Assembly (NCBI RefSeq): GCF_947492555.1
Contig: NZ_CANLNE010000003.1
Location: forward strand, 310,001-374,000
Reading direction: 5' to 3'
Length of the DNA: 64,000 nt
Source of the DNA: an uncultured Roseobacter sp.
Lineage (GTDB): Bacteria > Pseudomonadota > Alphaproteobacteria > Rhodobacterales > Rhodobacteraceae
Notes under the pieces: model-generated
What the model was told of the DNA's origin: nothing
The model's database searches: none
The model's input: the letters and a program-made list of their open reading frames with translations, nothing else
Made by a program: the position numbers and the translations under genes
In this document: piece by piece, positions 1 to 9,420 of the stretch
Position numbering within the stretch: position 1 is the stretch's first letter
How the letters are laid out: every line of letters starts with the position of its first letter

Positions 1-42
1 CAGGTCTGGGTTGTTTGGTGGGACACCAAACGCCTGGATGAG

Positions 43-429
43 ATGGCACAAGCGCAATGGGCGCGCCGGGGCAAGAAAGGTGCTTTGCTGACTTTTTCAG
101 ATAAGCCATTAAAGGGGCTCGCAATGCTTCTGTTCGCGCCGCTGATGTTGTGGTGGTGCTATGCTTCCATAGCTTTTACCTGGCTGCCAATGGTATCGCT
201 GGTGACAACGAGCGAACCTATACAGTATAAATTCGTCGTCAAAGAACTGAGGACGCCGTCACGCGGTCCGAACAAATTGATGTTTCAGGATCATCACTGG
301 ACATATGGCGGTATTCCACATCCCAATGAATTTCTTGTCCCGAGCCCGCAGCGAGGCGACATGGTCCGCCTGGTCGGAAAAGGCAACCGCTGGGGAATGT
401 TCTACACCGACATGGAGTTGGTCAAGTAG
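43..429 (+). CDS. Small single-pass membrane protein, unknown function
   Basis: I do not recognise this 128-residue protein. A basic N-terminal stretch is followed by one hydrophobic segment at about residues 24-52, then a polar domain of about 75 residues that would face the periplasm. The start is uncertain: the frame stays open through base 1 with plausible coding sequence, so the gene may begin left of the window. The ATG at 43 has only a weak purine-rich stretch before it. It is followed after about 80 bp by the HlyU-family gene on the same strand. Confidence 0.55.
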   Translation: MAQAQWARRGKKGALLTFSDKPLKGLAMLLFAPLMLWWCYASIAFTWLPMVSLVTTSEPIQYKFVVKELRTPSRGPNKLMFQDHHWTYGGIPHPNEFLVPSPQRGDMVRLVGKGNRWGMFYTDMELVK

Positions 430-511
430 GAGTGACGACCTGCTCCGCTCCCCGGCTTTCCCCGCGCGCCCCGCCGCGCTAGGCTTTGCAAAAGGAAACG
501 AGGGAGAATCC

Positions 512-787
512 ATGTTATTACTCAAAAAGCTCTTCGGCGGTGGAGGTGGCTCGGAGGTCGAAGCCTCCAGTGAGAACTACGAAGGCTTCCGCATCACACC
601 GACGCCCATCGCCGAGGGCAACACCTACCGCGTTGCTGCGACCATTGAAAAAGAAGTGGACGGCGAGATGCGCAGCCACAAGCTCTTACGCGCCGACACG
701 TTGCAAGGGCGGGACGAAGCATTGGCGGCTTGCATCCGCAAGGCAAAACAGGTGATCGATGAGCAGGGCGAGCGGATTTTTAGGTGA
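512..787 (+). CDS. HlyU family protein
   Basis: This 91-residue protein starts with MLLLKKLFGGGGG and continues with a compact domain (YEGFRITPTPIAEG, IEKEVDGE, RADTL) matching small alphaproteobacterial HlyU-family proteins. HlyU was first known as a haemolysin regulator in Vibrio, but the role of the alphaproteobacterial members is not established and no regulatory target is visible. AGGGAGAATCC precedes the ATG. A longer in-frame ORF reaches upstream to 305 but overlaps the preceding gene, so the start at 512 is preferred. Its stop overlaps the GTG of the next gene by 4 bp (GTGA), so the two are probably translationally coupled. Confidence 0.75.
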   Translation: MLLLKKLFGGGGGSEVEASSENYEGFRITPTPIAEGNTYRVAATIEKEVDGEMRSHKLLRADTLQGRDEALAACIRKAKQVIDEQGERIFR

Positions 788-1206
788 CTGGCAACCAAAC
801 GGTGGAGATCACCATCGCCACCGGCGGTCAGGGGCTCTACGAGTTCACGGATCGGATCCCACATCTGACAGGGTCCGGGCTACTCACGCTCTTCATTCGG
901 CACACCTCGGCCAGCCTGCTCATTCAGGAAAACGCGGACCCGGAGGTGCAGACGGACCTTGCCAATTTCTTTGCCAGATTGGTGCCGCCGGCCACTGATC
1001 CGTCCATGTCCTATCTGACCCACACCTACGAGGGTCCGGACGACATGCCTGCGCATATCAAGGCCGCGCTGCTGCCCACGCATTTGTCGATCCCGGTCAC
1101 GGACGGGCAGATGATGCTGGGCACCTGGCAGGGGATTTACCTCTTTGAACATCGCGCGCGGCCCCACACCCGCCGCATTGCGGTGTCATTTCTGAGCAAC
1201 GGCTGA
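784..1206 (+). CDS. YjbQ / UPF0047 family protein
   Basis: The 140-residue product has the single-domain YjbQ fold signature: LTLFIRHTSASLLIQENADP near residues 36-55, a later THTYEGPDDMPAHIK segment and a C-terminal GTWQGIYLFEHR. YjbQ proteins have been reported to have weak secondary thiamine-phosphate synthase activity; their main role is not settled. The conserved histidines (RHTS, H in DDMPAHIK, EHR) are present. The GTG start overlaps the HlyU-family stop by 4 bp. The gene is followed by a gap of about 134 bp before nrdR. Confidence 0.85.
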   Translation: MTGNQTVEITIATGGQGLYEFTDRIPHLTGSGLLTLFIRHTSASLLIQENADPEVQTDLANFFARLVPPATDPSMSYLTHTYEGPDDMPAHIKAALLPTHLSIPVTDGQMMLGTWQGIYLFEHRARPHTRRIAVSFLSNG

Positions 1207-1340
1207 GAGTGCATTTCGCCTACCACATGTTGGTGCACAAATCCCCCCTACCCAAAACTTAGGCGCTCGCCTATAAGTGTGGATAAGTGGGGCGGCGATC
1301 CCACAAAGAGGCAGATAGACAACATGAAGGGGGACGGCCC

Positions 1341-1808
1341 ATGCGCTGCCCGTTTTGCGGAAACATTGACACTCAGGTGAAAGACAGCCGGCCCGCGGAG
1401 GATCACGTATCGATCCGGCGCCGTAGGTTCTGTCCGGCCTGCGGCGGGCGGTTCACGACCTACGAACGGGTACAGCTGCGCGATCTGGTGGTGATAAAAT
1501 CCAACGGCAAGCGCGAGGATTTCGACCGCGACAAGCTGGAACGGTCCATCCGCATCTCGATGCAGAAACGCCCGATTGATCCCGATCGGATCGACCAGAT
1601 GATCTCCGGCATCGTGCGGCGGCTGGAAAGCATGGGCGAGACGGACATCAATTCCAAGCAGATCGGCGAGATCGTGATGGAGGCGCTGGCACGGATCGAC
1701 ACCGTCGCCTATGTGCGTTTTGCCAGCGTATACAAGAATTTCCAGGCTGCGGATGATTTCGATAAATTCGTCAGCGAACTGCGGCCGGACGTGCCACCGG
1801 AAGAGTGA
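1341..1808 (+). CDS. nrdR: Transcriptional repressor NrdR
   Basis: NrdR represses ribonucleotide reductase genes in response to ATP/dATP. The 155-residue protein has the N-terminal zinc ribbon (C3, C6, C31, C34; MRCPFCGN and FCPACGG) followed by an ATP-cone domain ([17 protein letters not shown] onwards), and its length is normal for the family. The ATG at 1341 is preferred over an upstream in-frame start because the zinc ribbon begins there and AAGGGGGACGG precedes it. The stop overlaps the ribD GTG (GTGA). Linkage of nrdR with ribD and other riboflavin genes is common in Proteobacteria. Confidence 0.95.
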   Translation: MRCPFCGNIDTQVKDSRPAEDHVSIRRRRFCPACGGRFTTYERVQLRDLVVIKSNGKREDFDRDKLERSIRISMQKRPIDPDRIDQMISGIVRRLESMGETDINSKQIGEIVMEALARIDTVAYVRFASVYKNFQAADDFDKFVSELRPDVPPEE

Positions 1809-2902
1809 GCGCGCGCGCCCGCTTCATGGCGCATGCGCTGTCGCTGGGGCGGCGCGGGCTGGGGCGGACCTCGCCAAATCCGGCTGTCGGCTGTGTCATC
1901 GTCAAGGCCGGGCGCGTGATCGGTCGGGGTTGGACCAAACCCGGCGGCAGGCCGCATGCGGAAACCGAAGCTTTGGCGCAGGCGGGGGCGGCCGCGTTGG
2001 GGTCTGATGTCTATGTCACCCTGGAACCCTGCGCGCATCACGGCAAGACGCCGCCCTGTGCGCAGGCGCTCATTGATGCTGGTGTGGCGCGGGTTTTCGT
2101 CGCCGCGGAAGACGTTGATCCGCGGGTTGCAGGGCAGGGATGCGCGATGCTGCGCGCGGCGGACATAGAAGTGCACGTCGGTCTGCTGGAACGTGAAGCA
2201 CGCGCGGCCAATGTTGGGTTCTTCACTCGCCTCGAAATGGATCGGCCCTTCGTGACGCTGAAACTAGCGAGCAGTTTTGACGGGCGCATTGCCACGGGCA
2301 CCGGCGAAAGCCAATGGATCACGGGGCCAGACGCCCGTCGTGTCGTGCATGCCATGCGGGCGCGCCATGATGCGGTCATGGTAGGCGGCGGTACAGCCCG
2401 CAAAGACGATCCCAGCCTGACAGTGCGGGGTCTGGGCGTCGACTGGCAGCCGGCGCGGGTTGTGGTCAGTCGCCGTCTCGACCTGCCGTTGATGAGTGGT
2501 CTGGCCCGCACGGCAAAGGAGGTTCCCGTGATCCTCTGCCACGGTCATGATGCGGATACGACGCTGATGCAGACGTGGAACGATCTGGGTGCCACGCTTT
2601 TGTCCTGTGCTGCAAAGGGCGGGCAATTGGACCCGCAGGACGTGTTGCGTCAGCTGGCATCGCACGGGCTCACGCGGGTGTTTTGCGAGGGTGGCAGCGC
2701 GCTGGCCGCGAGCCTGATCGAGGCGGATCTGGTGGACGAGTTGGCTGGTTTTACGGCGGGCCTCGCCATCGGCGCAGAAGGGCTGCCGTCAATAGGTGCC
2801 TTGGGTCTTGGCCATCTGGCGCAGGCGCAGCGCTATGTGCTTAAGCAAAACCAGACTGTCGGAGGAGACGTGATGCACATCTGGCAGCGCGCATCCAAGT
2901 AA
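1805..2902 (+). CDS. ribD: Bifunctional riboflavin deaminase/reductase RibD
   Basis: RibD performs the second and third steps of riboflavin synthesis, deaminating the pyrimidine product of GTP cyclohydrolase II and reducing its ribose side chain. The N-terminal deaminase has zinc ligands and the catalytic Glu in HAE (H51, E53) and [11 protein letters not shown] (C76, C85). The C-terminal reductase runs from about residue 145 ([19 protein letters not shown]-like [32 protein letters not shown]). The 365-residue length is normal. The GTG start overlaps nrdR by 4 bp. It ends one base before the stop of the convergent kpsC gene, so this operon is cut off from ribE-ribBX-ribH by the capsule genes. 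Confidence 0.95.
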   Translation: MSARARFMAHALSLGRRGLGRTSPNPAVGCVIVKAGRVIGRGWTKPGGRPHAETEALAQAGAAALGSDVYVTLEPCAHHGKTPPCAQALIDAGVARVFVAAEDVDPRVAGQGCAMLRAADIEVHVGLLEREARAANVGFFTRLEMDRPFVTLKLASSFDGRIATGTGESQWITGPDARRVVHAMRARHDAVMVGGGTARKDDPSLTVRGLGVDWQPARVVVSRRLDLPLMSGLARTAKEVPVILCHGHDADTTLMQTWNDLGATLLSCAAKGGQLDPQDVLRQLASHGLTRVFCEGGSALAASLIEADLVDELAGFTAGLAIGAEGLPSIGALGLGHLAQAQRYVLKQNQTVGGDVMHIWQRASK

Positions 2903-2903
2903 C

Positions 2904-4922
2904 TCACCCCCGCCAGAGATGCGCACGGCTGGCCAGAAGTCCTTGAAGCTTTGACAGAAGTCGGTTCGTGGGGCCGGGCAGGGGGAGATCGCCCGCCGCC
3001 AGCCTTTCAACGGCCACTTCGACCGGGCAGGGCAGGCCGGTCTTTGGATCAACGTAGCGCGGATAGTCGATCAGCGTCGCGTGAACCAGCCCGGCAAGCG
3101 AGGGTGTGGCGCGCCGTCGTGGCGGTATGTCCCCAAGGTCCGTGGTCAACCCCCAGCCTGCGTAAAACGGCACGCCCAGCGTGGTGACAGGCAGGCCACG
3201 CAACAGGGCCTCGAACCCCAGCAGCGAGGTCATGGTCCAGACCTCCTGCACTTGATCCAACAGTGCAAGGACATCCGCCTTGGTCGCGATGTGATCCGCC
3301 AGATCGGAGGCGTCACAGGTGCCAGCCCGCAGACCTGCTTCGACATCCGGGTGGGGCTTGTAGATGATCTGCGCTTCCGGGTGCGCCGCCCGGACCGCCT
3401 TAAGCAGATCGAGGTTGCGGGAAACGGATGTTGTGCCGAGCCTGATGGACGCGTCATCTTCGACCTGCCCCACGACGAGAATGCGGGGGCCGTCCGGCAA
3501 GGGGTCCGTCGCGCCGCCAAGGTTGTATTTGGTGACGCGCCTGCGCACCAGCTGCCGGATCAGAGCGTGCGCCCGCGCCTCCTGATCTGGTCGCAGCTGC
3601 GTACGGCTGGAGATCATCGTTTCCAGACGGCTTGGTGCGTTGGGGTCGTAGTAGATGCCCAGATCGTCAACAACAAGCGAGAGCGGTGGCACCAGCTCCG
3701 CCCCCAACCCGCGCGAGCGCAAGAACCCGTCCTCCACGCGCAGGGCGTCGCGGTGACCGACGGCAGCCTTGCTGGCCCAGACCATCCACGGCCGATCCGT
3801 GGCGCGCGCCTCTGAAGGCCGTTCTTCGAAGATCACCGTTTTGTGCTGGCCAAAGAAACGTTGCAGCGGCGCGCGTTTCCAAAGGCGCATACCGGAGGCG
3901 ACCCAGCCTTTGTGGTCCTCGCGCCAGGCGCGCGCCTGCGCGGCCATCGCCTCCATTGCAGCGCCCAGATCGCAGAGGCGATCCGCGTAAGGATCATACC
4001 ATTTCGGGTAGAGCATCATGGTTGCTGCAAAGAGTTGCGCGCGGGTCAGGGTGCGCTGACGCCGTTGCACCGGAAATTCGTCCTGCGACAGCCCCCAGCC
4101 AGCGTAGAAGGGCTGCCCGAAGAGCCGGGGGCGATGGCCTGCAAAGATTGCCTCGAACCCCAGTTGTGACGAGACGGTGTAGACACCGATGGCCCCTTCA
4201 AACAGTATCCAGGGGCTGACTGGGTCGGTGAGAAAACGTACCCGTTCAGAGAGGTCTTGATCTTCGAAATAGCCCTGGCGAAACCCGGCTAGGGTTTCCG
4301 GGTGGGTCTTGATGACGATAGGCGCACCGGGGTGTTCTTCCTGCGCGACAAAGAGCATTTCCAGAAACCGGTTCCGATCCGCGCCGCTGGCGGTCACCGA
4401 GGCATCGCCGCGGGTTTGATCCAGCACCAGAACATAGCCCGGGGGCAGGGGCGGCAGCGCGGGATCGACCGCGCTGAACTTTGTCAGATGCGCCTCCTGC
4501 AGGCGTGCGATTGCGCCGCGCGCAGTGTCCAGCAATGCCGTGTCGTCCAGCGGATGATTGCCCAGCAGATCTTCGAGGTCCGAGACCGTTGAAGGATCGT
4601 AATGCACGCCCGCATGATCAATCAGCAACCCCATCGGCGGCTCACCCACGCGGCCGGGATACAGCGAGCGCAGCCAGGCGTCCTCGACCCGAACCAGTCC
4701 GCTGCCCTTGCGGTCTGCGATGGCCTCGCCCCGATGTGCCGTCGGGCTCATGCCCCAGACCCCCACCAGATCGCCGTCTCCGGGGGTGCCGATCTTTACG
4801 TCGTATCCACTGAGCCGCAGGATGCGACGTATGCGCTTTTGCGTCAGGAAACCGCCGTTGTAAACGTAAAGCCGCCGGGCAGTTTCCTGTCCGGCGGTGC
4901 CTGGGTCACCCGTCGTGCCCAT
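2904..4922 (-). CDS. kpsC: Capsule polysaccharide lipid-linker glycosyltransferase KpsC
   Basis: KpsC family proteins add Kdo residues to the lipid on which group 2-type capsules are anchored. This 672-residue protein shows the duplicated architecture: two related halves, each ending in a PFYAGWGL motif (about residues 300 and 625), and each with a KTHPE or KPHPD motif. The length is close to E. coli KpsC. The ATG at 4922 is chosen over the longer ORF (5006) because it lies 8 bp after the stop of the export lipoprotein gene and avoids overlap. It is the last gene of a kpsS-OPX-kpsC operon and converges on ribD. Confidence 0.88.
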   Translation of the reverse strand: MGTTGDPGTAGQETARRLYVYNGGFLTQKRIRRILRLSGYDVKIGTPGDGDLVGVWGMSPTAHRGEAIADRKGSGLVRVEDAWLRSLYPGRVGEPPMGLLIDHAGVHYDPSTVSDLEDLLGNHPLDDTALLDTARGAIARLQEAHLTKFSAVDPALPPLPPGYVLVLDQTRGDASVTASGADRNRFLEMLFVAQEEHPGAPIVIKTHPETLAGFRQGYFEDQDLSERVRFLTDPVSPWILFEGAIGVYTVSSQLGFEAIFAGHRPRLFGQPFYAGWGLSQDEFPVQRRQRTLTRAQLFAATMMLYPKWYDPYADRLCDLGAAMEAMAAQARAWREDHKGWVASGMRLWKRAPLQRFFGQHKTVIFEERPSEARATDRPWMVWASKAAVGHRDALRVEDGFLRSRGLGAELVPPLSLVVDDLGIYYDPNAPSRLETMISSRTQLRPDQEARAHALIRQLVRRRVTKYNLGGATDPLPDGPRILVVGQVEDDASIRLGTTSVSRNLDLLKAVRAAHPEAQIIYKPHPDVEAGLRAGTCDASDLADHIATKADVLALLDQVQEVWTMTSLLGFEALLRGLPVTTLGVPFYAGWGLTTDLGDIPPRRRATPSLAGLVHATLIDYPRYVDPKTGLPCPVEVAVERLAAGDLPLPGPTNRLLSKLQGLLASRAHLWRG

Positions 4923-4930
4923 AAGAGGCG

Positions 4931-6064
4931 TCAGTTGGCCAATTGGTCGATGGAGGCGGCAGGTCCGACAAGCGAGCCGAAGACAGCGGAGACAGCCTTG
5001 TTCCATTGTGCCAGCGGTGCTTCGGTAACATAGAGCGTGTCGCCGTCGCGGATTACGAAATCGCGGGCCACGAACATGCCATTGGGTTCCGTGAGGTCCA
5101 GCAGGTAGATCATGCGCTGCGCACCGATGAGGTCGTCACGCCCCAATACCTGCGCTGCCACTTCAGGCGGCTCATTGCGGAAAACAAAAACGCCGGTGGC
5201 ATCCGACGTTGAAGATACCAGCCCGCCCACCTGCGCTATGGCCTCCAGAGCCGAGAGATTCTGGGACTGAAACGGGACGCGGGCTTGTGCCCCCGTGGCA
5301 CCAAGCGCGGTAAACGACCGGGTATCTTCCTCGACCAGAATGCGATCGCCGCCGCGCAGAGCGATATCCAACTCGGGATGATTGTAGAGATCCTGGAACC
5401 AGATGCGGCTGCGTTCGTGACCGCGGATGACCGTGATCTGCGCAATTTCCGGTTCAATTGTCACGCCGCCTGCCCGGGCCAGCATGGTGGAGAGGGTTCG
5501 TGTCGGACGTTCGATGGCGTAAACGCCCTGACCGCCAACGGCCCCGGTCAATGACACGGTTGAGCCATCACCCGCCTGACGGCGTACTTCGACCTGCGGA
5601 TCGGGCGTCTGTTCTTCAAGCTTTTCGGTGATGATGCGGCGAATGGCCTCCGGCGAGTTTCCGGCAGCGCGGATGCGACCCGCATAGGGTACAAAGATAA
5701 ACCCGTCGCCATCGACCTGCACACTTTCCAGCAGGGTGGCGTTGCTTGTCTCTGCCGCCAGCAGGCCGTCGTCAACGTTTTCCCAGATCGTCAGCCCCAG
5801 AATGTCTCCGGGCTGGATCGTATCCGAGCCGATGCGCGCAGAGTTTTTGAAGCTTTCGGAAAACCCGAGAGCGGGCACAATGGCGATCGCGCGGGTCACG
5901 CGATCATTCACCGCGACGACAAATGCGTCCCCCTCTTTCTGAACCGAGCCCTGGTAAATCTGGCGTTTGTTGGGGCCGACGTTCGGCAACCCGCACGATG
6001 CCAAGACGGCCAAAGCCGTCACAAGAGCGATGGGGCGCGCCCACCGAATACCGGAAGTTTTCAC
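4931..6064 (-). CDS. Outer-membrane polysaccharide export (OPX) lipoprotein, Wza/KpsD type
   Basis: The 377-residue protein has a lipoprotein signal peptide ending in LASC (C24), followed by a polysaccharide-export domain (IQPGDILGLTIWEN, VDGDGFIFVPYAGRIRAAG at about residues 80-140) and SLBB-like domains (VSLTGAVGGQGVY; FTALGATGAQ). Proteins of this type form the outer-membrane channel for capsule or exopolysaccharide. Length is close to Wza (379) and shorter than KpsD. It lies between kpsS and kpsC on the same strand. The inner-membrane exporter genes (kpsM, kpsT, kpsE) are not in the window. Confidence 0.88.
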   Translation of the reverse strand: MKTSGIRWARPIALVTALAVLASCGLPNVGPNKRQIYQGSVQKEGDAFVVAVNDRVTRAIAIVPALGFSESFKNSARIGSDTIQPGDILGLTIWENVDDGLLAAETSNATLLESVQVDGDGFIFVPYAGRIRAAGNSPEAIRRIITEKLEEQTPDPQVEVRRQAGDGSTVSLTGAVGGQGVYAIERPTRTLSTMLARAGGVTIEPEIAQITVIRGHERSRIWFQDLYNHPELDIALRGGDRILVEEDTRSFTALGATGAQARVPFQSQNLSALEAIAQVGGLVSSTSDATGVFVFRNEPPEVAAQVLGRDDLIGAQRMIYLLDLTEPNGMFVARDFVIRDGDTLYVTEAPLAQWNKAVSAVFGSLVGPAASIDQLAN

Positions 6065-6179
6065 TGCTCGGTCTCCTCGACCTATTCGAATTCTGCCTCA
6101 AATCGCCGGTTTTTTCCGACGTATTTGAGGACAGCCTATCGCATATTTTTTAAAAATCCAGCATTTGAACGGGTTCGGG

Positions 6180-7493
6180 TCATGTCACCACCCGCAACTG
6201 TTGCTCATGCGCCTCGGTCGGGAGGTCGTTTATCTGGTAGGGATCCCGCCCGGACAGCATCAGATCAACCACGCCACGCAGCAATTGGACACGTCCTCGA
6301 CTTGCGTAAAAGCTCCCCGGTAACTGGCTGGTCTGCAACAGAAAGCTTCTGAATTCTCTGTAGGCTTCCAGATCTGGACGTGCCGGATCAGCAAAGAATT
6401 CTGCAAGAGGTTGGTTCGAGACCAATTCTGGTTTATCATACACAGCGTCGCCAAATGCTTTCAGCGGGATGCCTCGCCAGAGCGCTTGCTGACCTGAGGT
6501 TGAATTTACGGTCACCGCGCTGCGGGCCTCGTCCAGAATGCCCGCCAGTTTGCCACCGCGCAGGTAATGCACCCGGTCGGAAATACCATGTTCGCGCGCC
6601 AGGCGCTTTATGTCGCGGCGCAGGGGCACCCGCCCGTCTTCCAGCGGATGCGCCTTGAACACGAGGTGATGATGTACCGGGGCTCCGACTGCAAACTGCG
6701 AGATCACAAGGCGCAGGAAATCTGACTGGGTGTCAAATGGGGCGTGCATCTGAAAGGCGGAATCGTGTTCCAACTGCAAAAGTGTCAGATGGTATGGGAA
6801 CCTGCCGTTTTGGAGACGAATGGTTGCAAAGCGTCGCTCAAGCGCCTGGAAAGGCATCAGCAAAAGACGTCTGATGTAGAGCCTGAATTCCTGTCCTACA
6901 TGCAAAGAGCGGTGCGGGCGAAAGCGCGCATATCGCTGGTTCCAGAACATCACAAACCAGTGGTAGAGCGCCCCGTAGAACACATGCTGTCGCATGTCTC
7001 CCCAGTGACTTGGCGGGACAGGTGGGTCAAAACTGCCCCGCGCCTGCGCATCCCGCATCGCACCGAGCGGCATGTCCATCAAGGGGGAATGTCCGTTGGC
7101 GCCGCCAATCTCGTAACTGACCCAATAGGGGCGCAGATAACCTTCTTCAAAGACATGCACGCGGATGTTGCGGGCCTTGGCGACCATCGCGGCCTGTGCA
7201 TGCATCCACCGCGTATCACCATAGAGGACAATGTCGGTCACACCCTTGTCTTGCAACAGCTCGGTGATAAAGCCAGTCCACTCCTCCTGTGCCGCGCGAA
7301 AGGGAACATAGCTGCGTTTTTGTGGCCAAAAAACGCTGTCACCAGTGTTAAAGCCCACACGCCAGACCATTGCGCCGGCCTTTTGCAACTGACGTCCAAG
7401 CTGAAAAAAGAATGGGCCGTGCGGGCCTTGCAGGAATAAAAACACGCGCTCGGTATTTTGCGCGTTGGGGGCTGCAGCCAGGGATTTGGTCAC
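6180..7493 (-). CDS. kpsS: Capsule polysaccharide biosynthesis protein KpsS
   Basis: KpsS attaches the first Kdo to the lysophosphatidylglycerol anchor before KpsC extends the linker. The 437-residue protein begins with the characteristic FLQGPHGPFF motif near residue 20, and contains FEEGYLRPYWVSYE (about residue 130), VFKAHPLEDG (about 290) and NSTSGQQALWRGIPLK (about 345). It is the first gene of the minus-strand capsule operon. It is divergent from ribE with 131 bp between the starts. About 115 bp, AT-rich in places, separate it from the OPX gene, so an internal promoter is possible. Confidence 0.85.
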   Translation of the reverse strand: MTKSLAAAPNAQNTERVFLFLQGPHGPFFFQLGRQLQKAGAMVWRVGFNTGDSVFWPQKRSYVPFRAAQEEWTGFITELLQDKGVTDIVLYGDTRWMHAQAAMVAKARNIRVHVFEEGYLRPYWVSYEIGGANGHSPLMDMPLGAMRDAQARGSFDPPVPPSHWGDMRQHVFYGALYHWFVMFWNQRYARFRPHRSLHVGQEFRLYIRRLLLMPFQALERRFATIRLQNGRFPYHLTLLQLEHDSAFQMHAPFDTQSDFLRLVISQFAVGAPVHHHLVFKAHPLEDGRVPLRRDIKRLAREHGISDRVHYLRGGKLAGILDEARSAVTVNSTSGQQALWRGIPLKAFGDAVYDKPELVSNQPLAEFFADPARPDLEAYREFRSFLLQTSQLPGSFYASRGRVQLLRGVVDLMLSGRDPYQINDLPTEAHEQQLRVVT

Positions 7494-7624
7494 AATTGCA
7501 GTTCACTCTTTGCTGTCACCCCGCTGTTCTTATGGCATTTTATGGTCGATGCGGCAAGCGCGGGGTCTTGTCAGTGCGGGCCTGCGCGGCTAACTCACTG
7601 AGTACACCCGCCCAGAGAGGTCTC

Positions 7625-8218
7625 ATGTTCACAGGCATCATCACCGACATCGGCAAGATCAGCGCAGTCACCCAGGAAGGCGACCTTCGCGTACGTATCC
7701 AGACCGGCTATGACACCTCTGGCATTGACATGGGGGCCTCCATCGCCTCTGACGGTGTCTGCCTGACGGTCGTGGATCTGGGCCCGGACTGGTACGAGGT
7801 GCAGGTGAGCGCTGAAACGGTGGGCAAAACCAATCTGAGCACTTGGGTTGCGGGTAAACGCGTCAATCTGGAACGGGCTTTGCGGGTCGGAGACGAGCTT
7901 GGCGGTCATATCGTCTCAGGGCATGTCGATGGGGTGGCTGAGGTCATTTCAGTGGCTGAAGAAGGGGATAGTACCCGTGTCGTTCTGCGTGCACCGCCTG
8001 ATCTTGCGCGGTTCATCGCCCCCAAGGGATCGGTTGCGTTGAATGGCACGTCGCTGACGGTGAACGAGGTGTCAGGCTGCGATTTCGGCATCAACTTCAT
8101 CCCCCATACGAAAGTCGCGACAACATGGGGCGATGTGGCTGTCGGACATGCGGTCAATCTCGAGATCGATACGTTAGCCCGTTACGTCGCGCGCCTTGGA
8201 GAAATGCACAGCACCTGA
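7625..8218 (+). CDS. ribE: Riboflavin synthase alpha subunit
   Basis: Riboflavin synthase joins two lumazine molecules to make riboflavin. The 197-residue protein starts with the invariant MFTGIITDIG and has the internal duplication of two lumazine-binding barrels: GVCLTV in the first half, GGHIVSGHVDG leading into the second (about residue 95), and NGTSLTVNEV near residue 140. The ATG at 7625 is chosen because the conserved N terminus begins there; AGAGAGG lies upstream. The 131-bp leader does not contain a recognisable FMN riboswitch. It heads the second riboflavin transcription unit. Confidence 0.94.
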   Translation: MFTGIITDIGKISAVTQEGDLRVRIQTGYDTSGIDMGASIASDGVCLTVVDLGPDWYEVQVSAETVGKTNLSTWVAGKRVNLERALRVGDELGGHIVSGHVDGVAEVISVAEEGDSTRVVLRAPPDLARFIAPKGSVALNGTSLTVNEVSGCDFGINFIPHTKVATTWGDVAVGHAVNLEIDTLARYVARLGEMHST

Positions 8219-8292
8219 GCGCAGCGCGCGTCTGGTCAAGGTGCGGGCGCTGCGATATGAGCCAGCCAAGTGAAACGAAAGGCACGCGCGCC

Positions 8293-9417
8293 ATGAGCTT
8301 TGAAACACCCGGCCCGGTCGAGAAAGATCTGCGGGCCAGCATCGCACCCATCGAAGAGATTATCGAAGACGCGCGGCAGGGCCGCATGTTCATCCTGGTC
8401 GATCACGAGGATCGCGAAAACGAGGGTGATCTGGTGATCCCGGCGCAATTTGCCGATGCCAACGCAATCAACTTTATGGCGACACACGGGCGCGGGCTGA
8501 TCTGCATGCCGCTCACGGCAGATCGTGTCGAGACGCTGGGTCTGCCGATGATGGCGGTGAACAACTCCTCCCGTCACGAAACGGCCTTCACCGTCTCCAT
8601 CGAGGCGCGCGAGGGCGTCAGCACCGGCATTTCGGCGGCAGATCGGGCGTTGACCGTGGCCGTAGCCATCAATGAGGATATGGGGCAGGCGGATATCGCC
8701 ACGCCCGGTCACGTCTTTCCGCTGCGGGCGCGGCAGGGCGGTGTGCTGGTGCGCGCCGGACATACCGAAGCCGCCGTGGACATCAGCCGGCTCGCGGGGC
8801 TGCACCCTTCGGGGGTGATTTGCGAGATCATGAAGCCCGATGGTGACATGGCCCGCCTGCCGGATCTCGTGGAGTTTGCCGCCGAGCACGGGCTGAAAAT
8901 CGGCACCATCAGCGATCTGATCGCCTACCGCCACAAGCACGACAATCTACTGCGCCAGCGCGACGCGCGCACCGTCACCTCCGCCTATGGCGGGGAATGG
9001 GATATGCGTATTTTCTCCGACGAGATTACTGGTACAGATCATGTTATCTTGTCGAAAGGCGATATCAGCGCCGATGCCCCGGTGCTGGTCCGGACCCATG
9101 CGCTCAACGCGCTCGAAGATGTGCTGGGGCTGGGGCCAAGCCCGGCCGACGAACTGCCCCGCGCGATGGAGATCATCGCCGAAGAGGGGCGGGGTGCCGT
9201 GCTGCTTTTCCGGGAGCCGCACCCCAAGTTGCGCCTGGACGAGGATGATGATGACGGCCCGCGTACAATCAAACGCACCGGTGTCGGGGCGCAGATCATG
9301 TCCACGCTGGGCCTGAGCGAGCTGATCCTGCTGACCGACAGCCCACAGACAAAATACCTCGGGCTTGAGGCCTATAACCTGACCATCGTGGGCACGCGCC
9401 CGATTACCAAGGAGTGA
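8293..9417 (+). CDS. ribB: RibB-type DHBP synthase with degenerate GTP cyclohydrolase II domain (RibBX)
   Basis: The N-terminal half (about residues 20-220) is 3,4-dihydroxy-2-butanone 4-phosphate synthase, with DHEDRENEGDL (37-47), TPGHVFPLRA, HTEAAVD and GVICEIM. The C-terminal half (about 225-374) has the GTP cyclohydrolase II fold, but the segment that should carry three zinc cysteines reads VRTHALNALEDVLGLGP, with no cysteine. GTP cyclohydrolase activity is therefore unlikely; proteins like this occur in other alphaproteobacteria. Two in-frame starts, 8257 and 8293, are possible; the latter is nearer the conserved domain. It sits 74 bp after ribE and 3 bp before ribH. Confidence 0.88.
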   Translation: MSFETPGPVEKDLRASIAPIEEIIEDARQGRMFILVDHEDRENEGDLVIPAQFADANAINFMATHGRGLICMPLTADRVETLGLPMMAVNNSSRHETAFTVSIEAREGVSTGISAADRALTVAVAINEDMGQADIATPGHVFPLRARQGGVLVRAGHTEAAVDISRLAGLHPSGVICEIMKPDGDMARLPDLVEFAAEHGLKIGTISDLIAYRHKHDNLLRQRDARTVTSAYGGEWDMRIFSDEITGTDHVILSKGDISADAPVLVRTHALNALEDVLGLGPSPADELPRAMEIIAEEGRGAVLLFREPHPKLRLDEDDDDGPRTIKRTGVGAQIMSTLGLSELILLTDSPQTKYLGLEAYNLTIVGTRPITKE

Positions 9418-9420
9418 TCC

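Noticed and set aside
1251-1290. NrdR box upstream of nrdR
   Set aside because: An imperfect dyad (ACTTAGGCG ... CGCCTATAAGT) is there, but it does not match the NrdR-box consensus, and these boxes normally lie before nrd reductase genes.
7494-7624. Possible FMN riboswitch before ribE
   Set aside because: I looked for the conserved RFN blocks and did not find them; the leader is short.
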